NCBI GenBank assembly: GCA_038501785.1
Contig: JBAMJR010000099.1
Coordinates: 757,501-821,500, forward strand
Length of the DNA: 64,000 nucleotides
DNA from: Myoxocephalus aenaeus
Taxonomy: Eukaryota > Chordata > Actinopteri > Perciformes > Cottidae
Direction of reading: 5' to 3'
Part shown: one piece after another, positions 10,446 through 22,250 of the stretch
Layout: every line of letters begins with the position of its first letter
How positions within the stretch are numbered: position 1 is the first letter of the stretch
The notes under the pieces: model-generated
What the model saw: only the letters and a program-made list of their open reading frames with translations
What the model was told of the DNA's origin: nothing
Databases searched by the model: none
Made by a program: the position numbers and the translations under genes

Positions 10446-12821
10446 TGTTTCTGTTTTTTTCTATTGTATATCTATTACCAACACACTGGACTACATTGAT
10501 TTCCCAGAACCACCACACACTTTTCAGCCAGACAACCTCAACAAACCATTATCACTAGATGAACTACCATAATTTCACCTGTATTCAGATGAGAGTTGAC
10601 TATACACTTACAAACAATGTAATTCTTATATTATTCTAAACATTAAAAAAAACAGGCTTGAAATTCAGGCAGATTAATTTATAGAGCAACTTTATATTAA
10701 CGTCTTTTTCTTTTGAGACGTTACATTAACAAAGATAAAAAGAAAAATAAGTGGATCTATTATAATGTCCTCCTGTTTGTGTTCTAGCTGTCTTTCCATT
10801 TAATTATTAACATGTAGTAGTTGATAACTTGTATGTGTGTCCTTTATCAAATGTTAGTTGGATTCAGCTGAATTAGAAGTACTTAAAATACTTGGGTTTT
10901 AATACTAATAATCATAATTTCACTAATACTGATATTTAATTCAATCAGTTCTGGTTGGTACTGAAACCTAATCTTGGCTTACCACGGCACATGCAATGCC
11001 TCAATTAATAGTTTTGAATTTAAAGCGTAAGTGTGTCATAATTATGGCCCAAGAAACATCCTCATGCAAATATAAAGAGAAAGTGGAATCAATACAGACA
11101 GAGAGAGATCTGCTCCAACTCTATTTAAACAACTGACAACAGAAAGTCGAGCAGCAATGAAGAAGCAGAGGAAAGACGAGAGTGAGACGGAGTGAAAGAC
11201 AGACTGTCAGGCAAAGTTAAATCAAGTCCCCTTCCCTGACGTGCAGTTGTGGCCACTGAGACCTACTCAGTGAGGTCAGATGCAATCTTTTAATGCCTCT
11301 CCCTGCAGTGCCCCACAGGTGGATCTCCACACACAAACACACATACCCTCACACATACATTCATGCACACAGAGAAGAAGGACAAGAAAGGTTACAGGTG
11401 TTAGCCTTCACATGCAACAATTCTCCCGTCCAAAGGCCTCTGGTTGATGACCCGGAAACATCCATAGTGTAGCCAACACCAACACAAAACACACATGCTG
11501 GTCACTACAAGCCCAGATGTCAGAAAAGGTTGGTCAAATTACATGGACAATTATTCAACTGTGATCAGATGTACTGTCACAGCACAACAGCTCTCCATAG
11601 CCCATTTTTATTATTATCTCCACCAAGACATCATGAGATCGGTCGTACAAAAGTCAATAAACTTTGGTGTGTCCAATCACTCTTATTATTGACTCTTTTG
11701 ATTTGATTGATTGTATTTGTATTCAATGTTTATTGGGGATAACGGAGGACTCACTTTTACGTCATCAGCATCATTGTTGTGATAGCCTATTTATCTACCA
11801 TTTTATCTTTGTTTATTTGATGCTGCTGATATGAAGTTTTTTCTTCCTCTACGTTTCTGTTTCACGTGTAACGGTATAGTATTTACACACGTTTGTGGTT
11901 CACGATTTGGGCAATTTTTTATTGAATCAGGTGGGTTTTAAGTTGTGATGAGGCTGGACACTTATGTGTGCATCTCATCATCCTAGCCAATTATGAGCAG
12001 GTCTGAACTGGCCATCCGGAGCAATGGGTGAATTTCCAGTGGCTTGGCCAGCTGGTTGGCCCTGGAGTGCCCGGCCAGTGTTAAAAGTAAAACATTTAAT
12101 GGGTAAATCAAAACAGAAATGAGACAAGGCAGATACGGTCAGTAAAGACTGTAGACCGTCAGCCCCTAACCTTGACTTGATGGTATAATCTCTGCCTATC
12201 ATCACTAATTGGTCACACATGCATGTATACATCAACACAATGTTCAGTCAGTGTGAAGCAGTTTTATATGTCGTGAAAACTAAAAAATATGTTACTGGTA
12301 TTAACAGTAAACAGAAAAATACCATTGTAGTACGTGGTACTAGAAGTACTGTTGTCAATGTGTGGAGATTGGCCTGGGCTGACGTTGGATTCCCAGTCCG
12401 GCCCGATAGCAGTGGTCATCACAGACACACCTGGCAGATAACTGCACCTTTGTGGTTTATTCATGTTTTTAAGAGTCCAGATACACTGATTGGTATACAA
12501 GTTGATGCTTGTGCTCTGCTTCTTTCTTCACGTTCCTCTATCTTGCTTCCTATCAAGCAACGCCCCAGTCAAAGACATCCATTTATTTATTTATTTCTGT
12601 GTTGCCATGGGAACTGTGTGGGTTTCTCGATCAAACAAGAGCAAAAATAAGAATGTGAAAGAGAGCAAGAGGTGTTTGTGTCAGAGAGAAAGGTGTGTGT
12701 GATAGGGGGGAGGGATCGAGAGTAAAGCAGGAGGAAGAACTCCACCGTCTGTGGCTGTGCAACTCTGAAAGACCTTTCAATTTGTTCATGAAATGTTTTT
12801 AAGAAAAATAAATTGGGTCTG
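10446..12821. other. Spacer between inverted arms; no gene seen
   Basis: AT-rich, no convincing coding exon. At 11990-12080 and 12365-12410 there are GC-richer blocks (aggtctgaactggccatcc and gattcccagtccggcccg) that look like opposite ends of an old short element, but I could not pair them well. ACAC-rich sequence lies at 11325-11345. Confidence 0.45.
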
Positions 12822-13307
12822 TATGTGGTGATTTATAAAGGCGGCGGAACAATTGATTTTTAAAAGGAATTCAAACATGATACTTGATGAAAGACTAAAG
12901 TGATTTGTGTATGAACACTATTAATAACTTACCTTTCAGGGTTATAGAGATGTTTGATAAATAACTCAACTCAACAATGTAGCCTCATGAAAACATTATA
13001 CCTAATATGTCTTTATTACTGTCAATGAAATGTACATTATTATATACTCATGTTTTCAAAGTACCGTATTTTATTGTAACTGCATTTTTAACATTTTCTT
13101 TTTTTAATATCTGCTTCACGCCAAAATAATTTAACCTCCATAAATACAAGCGTGTGTGACCAGGTTCTGAGACTGAATGTTTGAGACGACATACACACCT
13201 AACTTGCTGTGTCTCCTCTGTTTTCCCCTTATATCATCATTGGCAACAATTAGATGAAACACTGCTCAAAATAAGCGGAGGTACAGGAAAAAGTGTTACA
13301 GTACAAG
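12822..13307 (-). repeat. Right arm of large inverted repeat
   Basis: Reverse complement of 9692-10176; see that entry. The arm includes an extra stretch around 12885-12905 that is missing from the left arm, so the arms have diverged by small indels since they formed. Confidence 0.85.
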
Positions 13308-13811
13308 GGACCTTTTCATTTTCTGAACTGTATTGATTACATATTTGTCAAACTCCATGACATGCAGTTTGTTGTGTTTTTAGATTTTTTATTTTTTTTG
13401 CTATCTTTTGAGGATGTACAACCCTTTTCTACAAAAACAATAATGTCACTCCTAATTTGATATTCATTTTGTGCATAGTAACCCTAGGTCTACACGCACT
13501 GTCAGAGGATGTCACCTCTCACCACACTGCTCCTTAAATCGCTGACTTAGATTAATAACTGTAATTTAATTACTGTATGGAATTTGTAATCCCTTTCACT
13601 ACTCTTTACTGGGGAAATAAATACTATTACTGTGATGCATCACTGAGTACACACTACCAGTTAATGCATACACTGGATCCGTTAAAGAACTGTCATACAG
13701 GCTAAGGAACTAAAATAATATATACTTGGAAAAGTTCATTCTTGTCAGCCTCATTACATAAAAATAATGTCATGACAAAGTATAAAGAGCAAAACAGTTC
13801 ATTCAGTTAGG
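13308..13811. other. No gene; short repeat shared with 19691-19765
   Basis: AT-rich flank of the Gypsy element. The segment at about 13548-13610 is the reverse complement of about 19700-19762 (shared core gggattacaaattcc and cagtaattaaatta). This is a dispersed repeat present in opposite orientation on the two sides of the Gypsy element. Confidence 0.55.
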
Positions 13812-14325
13812 TGGTCAGGGTGGATGTGTTCACGGACCCAAATGCAGCGACAGGACAGCAGAGTTCTTACTTAGACCAGAGTTTTATTGCACGGGTGAGA
13901 ACAGGAACAAACAAACAAGGTCCGGGTGCAGACAGTACAGACAGCAAGCTGGTGAGCACGGAAGCGAACTGTCTGTTAAATGGAGACGCGCGCCCGCGCT
14001 CCGCTCCGGGCCGGAAGGTGGCCGTGAAGAGTCCACGAACTCCTTACCGATCCGGAAGGTGGCTGTAGAACGTCCGCGAGCTCCTCTCCGCTCCAAGCCG
14101 GAAAGTGGCTGTTTAAGCGTCCGCGAACTCCTCTCCGCTCCAAGCCGGAAAGTGGCTGTTAACGACGGGTAGACTGGCAGCCAGGGTCTTCACGCCTCAC
14201 AGCTGATCTCCGTGGACCGAGCGGGAGGCTCTCTTCGTGCAGGTGAAACCCGAGGCTCGACACTGGCAGGAAGGTAAAAGCGAACAGGATAACAAACAGG
14301 GAATAACTCACAGGAGACTAAAGGA
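13812..14325 (-). repeat. Gypsy 3' LTR-like region with about 45-bp tandem repeats
   Basis: Downstream of the integrase stop. Four related units of roughly 41-47 bp (each with ccggaaagtggctgt or a variant) run from about 13998 to 14165. A minus-strand AATAAAA polyadenylation signal lies at about 13878-13884. The putative 3' edge is the CA read from tggtcaggg at 13812. The 5' LTR is absent, so the LTR boundaries could not be checked by comparison. Confidence 0.6.
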
Positions 14326-15975
14326 CTACTCACGGGCGGAGATGCCAGGTTGGCAAACGGACGGACTGACACCAATCACGGCAAACACGGTGAAACAGCT
14401 GCTCAGGGAAAGAGGCGTGGGGTGCAGGCGATAGAACGTGCGAAGCAGCTCCGGATCCATTATCCGGGAGCGCGGAACCCAGGACCGTTCCTCCGAACCA
14501 TACCCCTCCCAATCAACGAGGTATTGGTAGCCTCTCCCTCGTGGACGGACATCCAGAAGACGGTCGACTGTGTATACCGGGCCGCCCTCGATGAGACGGG
14601 GGGGTGGAGGGGGTTCGGCCGGAGGGTTCAACGGACTGTAGTGTACGGGTTTGAGAAGGGACACATGAAAAACAGGGTGGATCTTAAAAGATTGCGGGAG
14701 CTTTAGCTTCATCGAGACCGGGTTGATAACAGAAACGATAGGGAACGGGCCAATGTATCTGGGAGAGAGCTTCTTGGATTGAGTCCGTAAAGCTATGTCC
14801 CTGGTGGAAAGCCAGACTTGTTGGACGGCGAGATAGGCTGGGGCAGGTGTGCGACGGCGGTCAGCCAGACGCTTGTTCTGTTCGGAAGACCGAAGTAGAG
14901 CGGCGCGAGTCTGTCTCCAGACCCTCCTGCATCGCCGATGGTAACTCTGGACAGACGGGACGGCAATCTCGGCCTCTTGGCTAGGTAGGAGGGGAGGTTG
15001 GTAGCCAATGGAAGCCTCGAAGGGGGAGAGACCCGTTGCCATGGAGGTATGGCTGTTGTGTGCGTACTCAATCCAGGCCAGGTGACGACTCCAGGAGGAG
15101 GGATTGGCCGCCGTTAAACAACGGAGCATGGCTTCTAGCTCCTGGTTAAGCCTCTCAATTTGCCCATTGGTTTGATGATGAAAGCCGGAGGAGAGGCTAG
15201 CGGTGGCGCAGAGGCTGCGGCAGAACGCCCTCCATACTTGGGAGGTGAACTGGGAACCCCTATCAGAAACAATGTCCACCGGGATGCCGTGGAGCCTAAA
15301 CACATGCTGGACCAACAAGTCTGCGGTCTCGCGTGCAGGCGGGAGCTTTGGAAGGGGAATGAAGTGAGCCGCTTTGGAAAAACGGTCCACGATAGTCAGG
15401 ATAACCGTATTGTTCTCGGAGGGGGGAAAGCCCGTGACAAAGTCCAAGGCCATATGTGACCAAGGTCCGTGGGGGATAGGCAGAGGCCGCAACAGACCGA
15501 CAGGGGCTCTGTGCGAGGCCTTGTTACGCGCACAAGTGGTACAGGCTAGGACGTAGGCTCGGGTGTCATTGTCCAGAGAGGGCCACCAGAAGGAGCGCCG
15601 GAGCCAGTTAATAGTACGTCTTATTCCTGGGTGGCCGGAGAGTCGGGAGTCGTGAGCCCACTGCAGAACACGGGAACGGGCGGGAAGGGGAACAAACAGG
15701 CGACCAGGAGGACCACCTCCAGGATCCGGCTGGGCCTGCTGAGCCTCCCGTACTGTGGACTCAATCTCCCAGGTGAGGACCCCTAGGACACAGGCGGGTG
15801 GCACAATCGTGTCAGGGGCTGGGTCTACCTCGTCCCCGGAAAACTGACGACAGGGCGTCTGGCTTAACGTTCTTACTTCCTGGGCGGTAGGTGATAGAGA
15901 AATTAAAACGGGCAAAAAACAGAGCCCAACGGGCTTGGCGTGAGTTGAGTCGCCGGGCAGAATGGATGTACTCAA
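14326..15975 (-). pseudogene. Gypsy integrase with C-terminal chromodomain
   Basis: The frame carries the zinc-binding HHCC region (HDSRLSGHPG, then CTTCARNK), and the DDE core: D in MALDFVTGFP, D in DIVSDRGSQFTS, E in GQIERLNQELEAM. A GPFPI-type domain follows (RYIGPFPIVSVINP). The C-terminal chromodomain reads YTVDRLLDVRPRGRGYQYLV, then DWEGYGSEERSWVP. It would insert the cDNA and, in related elements, the chromodomain steers integration to marked chromatin. The first ~35 residues are out-of-frame sequence; the real join to RNase H comes by a frameshift near 15850 (RQFSGDEVDPAPDT). Confidence 0.9.
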
Positions 15976-16274
15976 GATTCCGGTGGTCGGTCCATACGAT
16001 GAACGGGTGGACTGACCCCTCTAACCAATGTCTCCACTCCTCCAGAGCCAGTTTGACGGCTAGTAACTCCTGGTTGCCGACATCATAGTTCCGCTCAGCC
16101 GGGGAAAGGCGGCGGGAGAAAAAGGCGCACGGACAAAGCCTAGAGTCAGTGGCTGAGCGTTGGGACAACACTGCTCCAATTCCAGTGTCGGAGGCGTCCA
16201 CCTCGACCACGAACTGGCGGGTCTCGTCTGGTTGGGCAAGTATGGGGGCTGAAGTGAACAGTTCCTTGAGGGTG
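15812..16274 (-). pseudogene. Gypsy RNase H domain
   Basis: The frame reads VEVDASDTGIGAVLSQ, then AFFSRRLSPAERNYDVGNQE, LLAVKLALEEWRHWLEG, VWTDHRNLEYI and RPGSKNVKPDALS, the usual Gypsy RNase H series. It degrades the RNA strand during reverse transcription. Coding sequence continues upstream to the insertion at 16275 (LKELFTSAPILAQPDETRQF). The domain is intact in itself but is cut off from the reverse transcriptase by the insertion and from integrase by a frameshift. Confidence 0.88.
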
Positions 16275-16439
16275 TTAACCCTCTGAGGTCGGCGCCCGCG
16301 TCGAAGCGTTACACCAGGTGTCTAAATGTTTAATAAAATTATATCATCACAATAATACGTCACATAAATATGGTTAAAAATCTGGCGGATAGATATGGTT
16401 TCCACTTCCGCGTCTGAGCATCTAAACATGGACATGAGG

Positions 16440-18159
16440 CGTGCAAAGCTTCCCTGTGAGTAAGAAGGTGCCAAGCAAAGAGTCCTGAGCAGAGCTATAT
16501 TGGAGGGGACAGACGGAGCAGCTTCAGAGCTGAAGGATTCACTAACAAGGAGCTAGCCGGAGCTAACGGGCCAGATAGCTGGCCACAGCGTTTCTGTGAG
16601 ACTGAACGGTGAGTAATCAATTGTTGTCCCTATCACCGTTAACTTTCTTACAGTGAACATAGTACGACCAGTAGTGTTGGACCTCCATTATATGTTTGTA
16701 AGACAGTAAATAACGTGTGTTGACGAGAGCTACGAGCGATTAGCACGTCGGTAAATAGTGCCGTGTTGGCTGTTATCATCCGTATATATGACTAAACGGG
16801 GCATAATCAGTTGTTGTCTCTATCACCGTTAACTTTCTTACAGTGAACATAGTACGACTAGTAGTGTTGGACCTCCATTATATGTTTGTAAGACAGTAAA
16901 TAACGTGTGTTGACGAGAGCTACGAGCGATTAGCACGTCGGTAAATAGTGCCGTGTTGGCTGTTATCATCCGTATATATGACTAAACGGGGCATAATCAA
17001 CTGTTGTCTCTATCACCGTTAACTTTCTTACAGTGAACATAGTACGACCAGTAGTGTTGGACCTCCATTATATGTTTGTAAGACAGTAAATAACGTGTGT
17101 TGACGAGAGCTACGAGCGATTAGCACGTCGGTAAATAGTGCCGTGTTGGCTGTTATCATCCGTATATATGACTAAACGGGGCATAATCAACTGTTGTCTC
17201 TATCACCGTTAACTTTCTTACAGTGAACATAGTACGACTAGTAGTGTTGGACCTCCATTATATGTTTGTAAGACAGTAAATAACGTGTGTTGACGAGAGC
17301 TACGAGCGATTAGCACGTCGGTAAATAGTGCCGTGTTGGCTGTTATCATCCGTATATATGACTAAACGGGGCATAATCAGTTGTTGTCTCTATCACCGTT
17401 AACTTTCTTACAGTGAACATAGTACGACTAGTAGTGTTGGACCTCCATTATATGTTTGTAAGACAGTAAATAACGTGTGTTGACGAGAGCTACGAGCGAT
17501 TAGCACGTCGGTAAATAGTGCCGTGTTGGCTGTTATCATCCGTATATATGACTAAACGGGGCATAATCAACTGTTGTCTCTATCACGTTAACTTTCTTAC
17601 AGTGAACATAGTACGACCAGTAGTGTTGGACCTCCATTATATGTTTGTAAGACAGTAAATAACGTGTGTTGACGAGAGCTACGAGCGATTAGCACGTCGG
17701 TAAATAGTGCCGTGTTGGCTGTTATCATCCGTATATATGACTAAACGGGGCATAATCAACTGTTGTCTCTATCACCGTTAACTTTCTTACAGTGAACATA
17801 GTACGACCAGTAGTGTTGGACCTCCATTATATGTTTGTAAGACAGTAAATAACGTGTGTTGACGAGAGCTACGAGCGATTAGCACGTCGGTAAATAGTGC
17901 CGTGTTGGCTGTTATCATCCGTATATATGACTAAACGGGGCATAATCAACTGTTGTCTCTATCACGTTAACTTTCTATCAGTGAACTCATACTGACTGTA
18001 TTAATGTATTTTACAGAGTGGATTCAGAGCTGTGAGGGTCCAGAGGACAACATGCAGCATCGCTGCAGCAGCCTCCCTGTCCGTCTGCCTGCCTGAACAC
18101 ATCACCTAGCAGGCCGCAAAGCCAGCCACAGCTCATCATCCCCACCATATAATAATAAA
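16440..18159 (+). other. Possible two-exon non-coding transcript in TTAA element
   Basis: A good splice donor (ACG|GTGAGT, GT at 16609-16610) precedes the 190-bp array, and a good acceptor (tattttacag) lies just after it at about 18006-18016. An AATAAA signal is at 18154-18159. The array would then be an intron, and every unit carries its own acceptor-like ctttcttacag. No long open frame spans the putative exons. It may be the relic of the parent element's untranslated exon structure. The signals are seen; transcription is inference. Confidence 0.35.
16611..17987 (+). repeat. 190-bp tandem repeat, about 7.2 copies
   Basis: Units begin near 16612, 16802, 16992, 17182, 17372, 17562, 17751 and 17941 (last one partial). 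The shared start is cataatcaactgttgtctc and the unit includes ctttcttacagtgaac, gtagtgttggacctcc and atccgtatatatgactaaac. Units differ at only a few positions (caactg or cagttg, gaccag or gactag); a one-base loss of a C distinguishes units 6 and 8. Such homogeneity implies recent expansion or gene conversion. Confidence 0.95.
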
Positions 18160-18495
18160 TTTTTTTAGACATTAAATTACATGTGTCTACCATTTTATTC
18201 ATATATTCCACTGCTTTTGTGAACCTAAGACCTTTTGGTAAACCAATTTCCATCACCAAAACCGATATCCCACCGGAGTAAAGTTATGTTTTCACAACAA
18301 ATATGAGACATTTCCAAAATCAAGATTCAATTTTTCAGCTTTAGTCATATTTTCATATTTACACTTGTGCCTTTGGTACAATGGTGCCTCATTATATAGA
18401 TAGCTGAGATTGTTCTGTATTTTTTGATATACAACACATGATTTTGTATCATATGCTAGTGACTTTAAAAAGGGGAATTTAAAAAGTATGTAAAA

Positions 18496-19575
18496 TCAAG
18501 AAAAATCAAGAAATTGACCACCAGACCTCCAAGTGTTAAACGCACGGTTGGCCTCGGGGGACCAGGAAAAATTCACCTTTGAGGAAGTGAGTCTGGTTAG
18601 AGGTGACGCCGTCTGGCTGAAGTTCCGAATGAGCCGACGGTAAAAATTTGCAAAACCGAGGAACTGCTGGAGCTTCTTCCGGTTATGGGGCACCGGCCAC
18701 TCGGCGACCGCTCTAACCTTCTCCGGGTCCTTGCGAATCTGACCCTCCTCAATGATAAACCCAAGGAACTGCACGGAGGTAACATGAAATTCACACTTCT
18801 CGGACTTGATGAAGAGCTCGTTCTCTAGAAGGCGCTGAAGAACCTGACGGACGTGGAGACGATGTTCCTGAAGAGTCGAGGAGTATATCAGAATATCGTC
18901 GAGGTAGACAAACACAAACCGGTTGAGGAAGTCCCTGAGCACATCATTCACTAAAGCCTGGAAAACGGCTGGGGCGTTGGTAAGACCGAATGGCATGACT
19001 AAGAACTCAAAATGCCCCAGGGGAGTGTTGAACGCCGTCTTCCACTCGTCCCCCTCTCGTATGCGAACCAGGTGGTAAGCATTACGGAGGTCTAGTTTGG
19101 TAAAGACCGAGGCACCGGGTAGGGATTCAAAAGCTGAGTCGAGCAGGGGCAGAGGGTATTTGTTCCGGGTGGTGATCTGGTTTAACCCTCGGTAGTCAAT
19201 GCACGGACGAAGACTCTTGTCCTTCTTGGCCACGAAGAAGAACCCCGCCCCTACCGGGGAGGATGACGGACGGATGATTCCGGCAGCGAGGGAGCCGGTG
19301 ATATAGGTCTCCATTGCCACGCGTTCCGGACGGGAAAGGTTGTATAGACGACTGGAGGGTAGGGTGGCGCCAGGAAGCAGTTCAATGGCGCAGTCGTAGG
19401 GCCGGTGGGGTGGCAGGGAAAGGGCTCGCTCCTTACTGAACGCCTCGCAGAGATCCGCATACTCGACGGGGACAGAGGTGAGATCGGTTCCGGAAGTTGC
19501 CGTGCTGGGGAACGGGGTCTGCCGGGGAACGGCGGACCTGAGGCACCTCGAGTGGGACAAGTGGGACTCCAACAA
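18496..19575 (-). pseudogene. Gypsy reverse transcriptase
   Basis: Motifs in order: PYDCAIELLPGATLPSSRLY, MPFGLTNAPAVFQALVND, FVFVYLDDILIYSSTLQEH with the catalytic YLDD, and VQFLGFIIEEGQIRKDPEKV, then the connection region to WSPEANRAFN. The last 12 residues (TWRSGGQFLDFS) come from the TTAA-target insertion. It copies RNA into cDNA with RNase H. The upstream join to protease is frameshifted near 19575. Confidence 0.92.
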
Positions 19576-19690
19576 ATTATTCTATTTCCCGCCCAGTCGA
19601 TCTGAGGGTTGTGATCCCGGAGCCAGGGGTGACCCAGAACCAGCTGAGTCTGGGGCATCGGGAAGATGTAGAGACGGATCTCCTGATATT
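19576..19690 (-). pseudogene. Gypsy protease C-terminal remnant
   Basis: The minus-strand frame reads LVLGHPWLRDHNPQIDW, the usual end of a Gypsy aspartic protease. The catalytic DSGA part lies beyond the truncation at about 19690, where sequence changes to an AT-rich dispersed repeat. Confidence 0.75.
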
Positions 19691-20964
19691 ATTGCTTTCC
19701 CAAATAATTAGTGGAAGGGATTACAAATTCCAAAACAGTAATTAAATTAGTTATTAAAGCTAATGCTTTGCTACCAGTTAAGCTCAGATAGTATGACGTG
19801 AACTTGTGGCACTACAGAAGGCATTTTTGCATTGCATCACTTAGGTGAACTTTCAGGTGATCATTGCTTGGGGTATATGTGTGACCATGCCCTTAGTCGG
19901 AGGAAGACACAGGCCCAGTTCCCGGTGCAAAAGCATACATTGCACCTTCAGTTTAATATTATGCAACCTTAGTTGACATTTTACTCTTGGATCTTGATGA
20001 GCTTAAGCTAAGAGCAATAAAATGAACAAATAGATTAACAGTGCCCTTGGGGTTTGAGTGGCCTGAGGGAAAGCTTCATTCTCAGCCTGAATGATTTCCC
20101 TAATGGTAACCCAGCTTCTAACTCAGTGACAGCAGTCAATACAGTAGGTGCCCAGTGACACCACATCGTTCTAGTGGCTATTGAATTGCAGAGGAATAAG
20201 TACTTTGCTCATGCTCACTCTAACATTAGTTGATGAGGGAGCTCTTACTCTACCGTGGTTAAACATCAAGCCTACAACTCTGAACACAGCATTCGCTGTA
20301 ATCACGGTCTGCCACTTCCCTCCGAAATATTTCATGGATAAGGATTATCAACAGCCATATGTTTTGAGATAATTGCAACAAGGTTGTAGGTTTGGTTTCA
20401 ACATTGGTGTGGATACATGTTATAGCCAAACAGATCAGGCATAGATCTCACCATTGTATGGCTTTTTGTCCACAAAAATGTTTACTTCATCACCTCCGAG
20501 GCTAGATCCACTAGAAATATATAAGCCATCTCAAATCTTAATATTTTAAAAGGAGGGCATAGGGGACTCCCTTTTTGTTGCTGACGCTCATGATCGGCTG
20601 TGGAGCGCACCGCAGTTGATGAAATTATGGTGCACGGTTATCCAAATTTACCTTGAAATGAATTAAAGAAGACACAACAGAGTATCAACAGTTTACAATA
20701 ACATCTTCTAATAATATATACATACATCTCACCAAGGAGGTTTTTAGCTCAAATGTACAATAGTGTCTGTGTGTAAAAATGCTACAACAAACACAACTGC
20801 GCTGATACTGAAGAAACCGCGCTGCGCCACCCACTCTGACTTCTTCAGTCCCCTCCCTACCACAGATAGGTGTCTTATTTTCAGCGGTTTCATGTCATTC
20901 ATGTGCAGAAAGACAGTGACCTCATAGCTGGCTACAGCCCAGCTGGTCACACCAGAAGCACAGT

Positions 20965-20998
<34 letters not shown>

Positions 20999-22250
20999 AC
21001 TCCGAAAATAATGCAAACTATTTCACTCAAATGTTGGAAGGGAAAATTCTGTCCTCCCAGAATATTGGTAACCCATATGCAAACCTACACCCTTGCATTG
21101 GAGGCCATCTCATCAGAGAAGATAAGTGCCAAAGGTTACTGACTCCGGCTCGGGACCATGGGCTTTGAAGTCACTTCAGACGATAGTGAAAGAGTGAAGG
21201 GAGAGGTCATACATAAGGGATTACTGCACAGGGATCGCACTCTCCACAAGCTCCTTGTGACAAGCATGTACTACAATCATCACACAATCGTGAACACTGT
21301 TCAATTTGGAATTATTCAAATACATTATTTTAAGAATAGGCAAAAATAACACATTGATACTGCATGCAAATAAACTGCATGGTTTTTGGCCCAAACAGGA
21401 ACTGTAAAGGGAGGACTCTGAGATATAGAAACCATTGTCTATCATGACATAGTTGGTACCAGTCTTTGGTATACCATATAATACCAATATCTTCCCTTTA
21501 ACTGTAAAACTGAGCCCACAATGTCGGCCACCGATTCTGTGAGTATCAAATGGTTCAATTAATTTCCTTTTTTTTTTATGCTCATTGCTATATGTGTGGA
21601 AAACTAAGGCTAACTCTGAAATGGTGGACAGATTGTAATTCAATCTTTTACAGGTACATCTATACTTCGTGTGCACTGCTTTGTACACAGGCGGGATACC
21701 TGATGAAATAGTTAATTAGGTAAATATTGCCGGCCTCAGACCGAGGGGAAGCTGGGCCAGCAGTAACCACGCTGTGTCAAAAAATAGAAGATCCACACAC
21801 GTTGAGCTGCAGTATACTTCCCGGCAGGAAGATTTATTCTTCAACAAATCCTACTTCAGGTATCAAACATATCTGTTATAAACTAATGAACTTAGCTACA
21901 GTCCCTATTTTATACAACATGGTTATTTAACAACACTGAGCCATCAAAATAACAGTTTATTCACAGTTTCCTTTACCAACTAAAATAAAGCTCAGTTATG
22001 CTACTTAAACTCGTTCCTTCAAATATAAAACGTATACATTACCAAATATATTCTTTTCACTGGATCCATGAAAAATAATAAATGCATTTTTTGTACTGTC
22101 TCAACATTAACTGGCCAGACGGTATTGCTCTGTCCTCCAAGCAATATGACATCTATACAATAAGTACTTTCCAACTCATTTAATGGCTCTGTCCTTTTGT
22201 AATGCTTTACCCACAGTGTGCATTCCCCTTTTTCGTTTCCATTATCCAAA
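19691..22250. other. No gene seen; CT microsatellite
   Basis: The first 75 bases are the inverted counterpart of 13548-13610. A (CT)n run lies at 20967-20994. The block 21725-21850 (ending ggaagatttattcttcaac) has LTR-like composition without a clear border. Short open frames have no motif. Confidence 0.5.

Larger units (their letters stand above)
16275..18539. mobile_element. TTAA-target (piggyBac-type) non-autonomous element
   Basis: TTAA flanks both sides (16275-16278 and 18536-18539). Inside, the ends read ccctctgaggtcgg and, inverted, cacttggaggtctg: an imperfect inverted repeat, 10 of 14 matching. A 4-bp TTAA duplication and CCCT-like ends are typical of piggyBac-type elements; Kolobok elements also use TTAA. 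The 2,257-bp body has no transposase, a 190-bp tandem array, and short splice and polyadenylation signals. It sits precisely inside a Gypsy codon run, so both borders are certain. Confidence 0.85.
13812..19690 (-). mobile_element. Gypsy LTR retrotransposon with chromodomain, 5'-truncated
   Basis: Minus-strand Gypsy (chromovirus-type) element. In coding order it has the end of a protease (19658), reverse transcriptase, RNase H, integrase and a C-terminal chromodomain, then a 3' LTR-like region down to about 13812. Gag, the start of protease and the 5' LTR are missing; the break is near 19690. It is split between reverse transcriptase and RNase H by a TTAA-target element (16279-18535). Removing that insertion rejoins an N-T-L-K-E-L-F reading across the junction. 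Frameshifts at about 19575 and 15850 show that it is dead. Confidence 0.9.

Noticed and set aside
12000..12410. Paired ends of a small transposon
   Set aside because: The two GC-rich blocks resemble a known type of fish repeat but do not pair well enough, and no target duplication was seen.
16611..17987. CRISPR-like or centromeric array
   Set aside because: Units are contiguous 190-bp repeats without unique spacers, only about seven copies, and lie wholly inside a transposon in a eukaryotic genome.
18011..18259. Cysteine-rich 82-residue minus-strand frame
   Set aside because: Lies in the TTAA-target element opposite the putative exon 2; no motif, and the C-rich part comes from a GCAGCAGCC-type run.
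20744..21142. Open frames on both strands around 20967
   Set aside because: Driven by the CT microsatellite; RERERER- and SLSLSL-type peptides are simple-sequence products.
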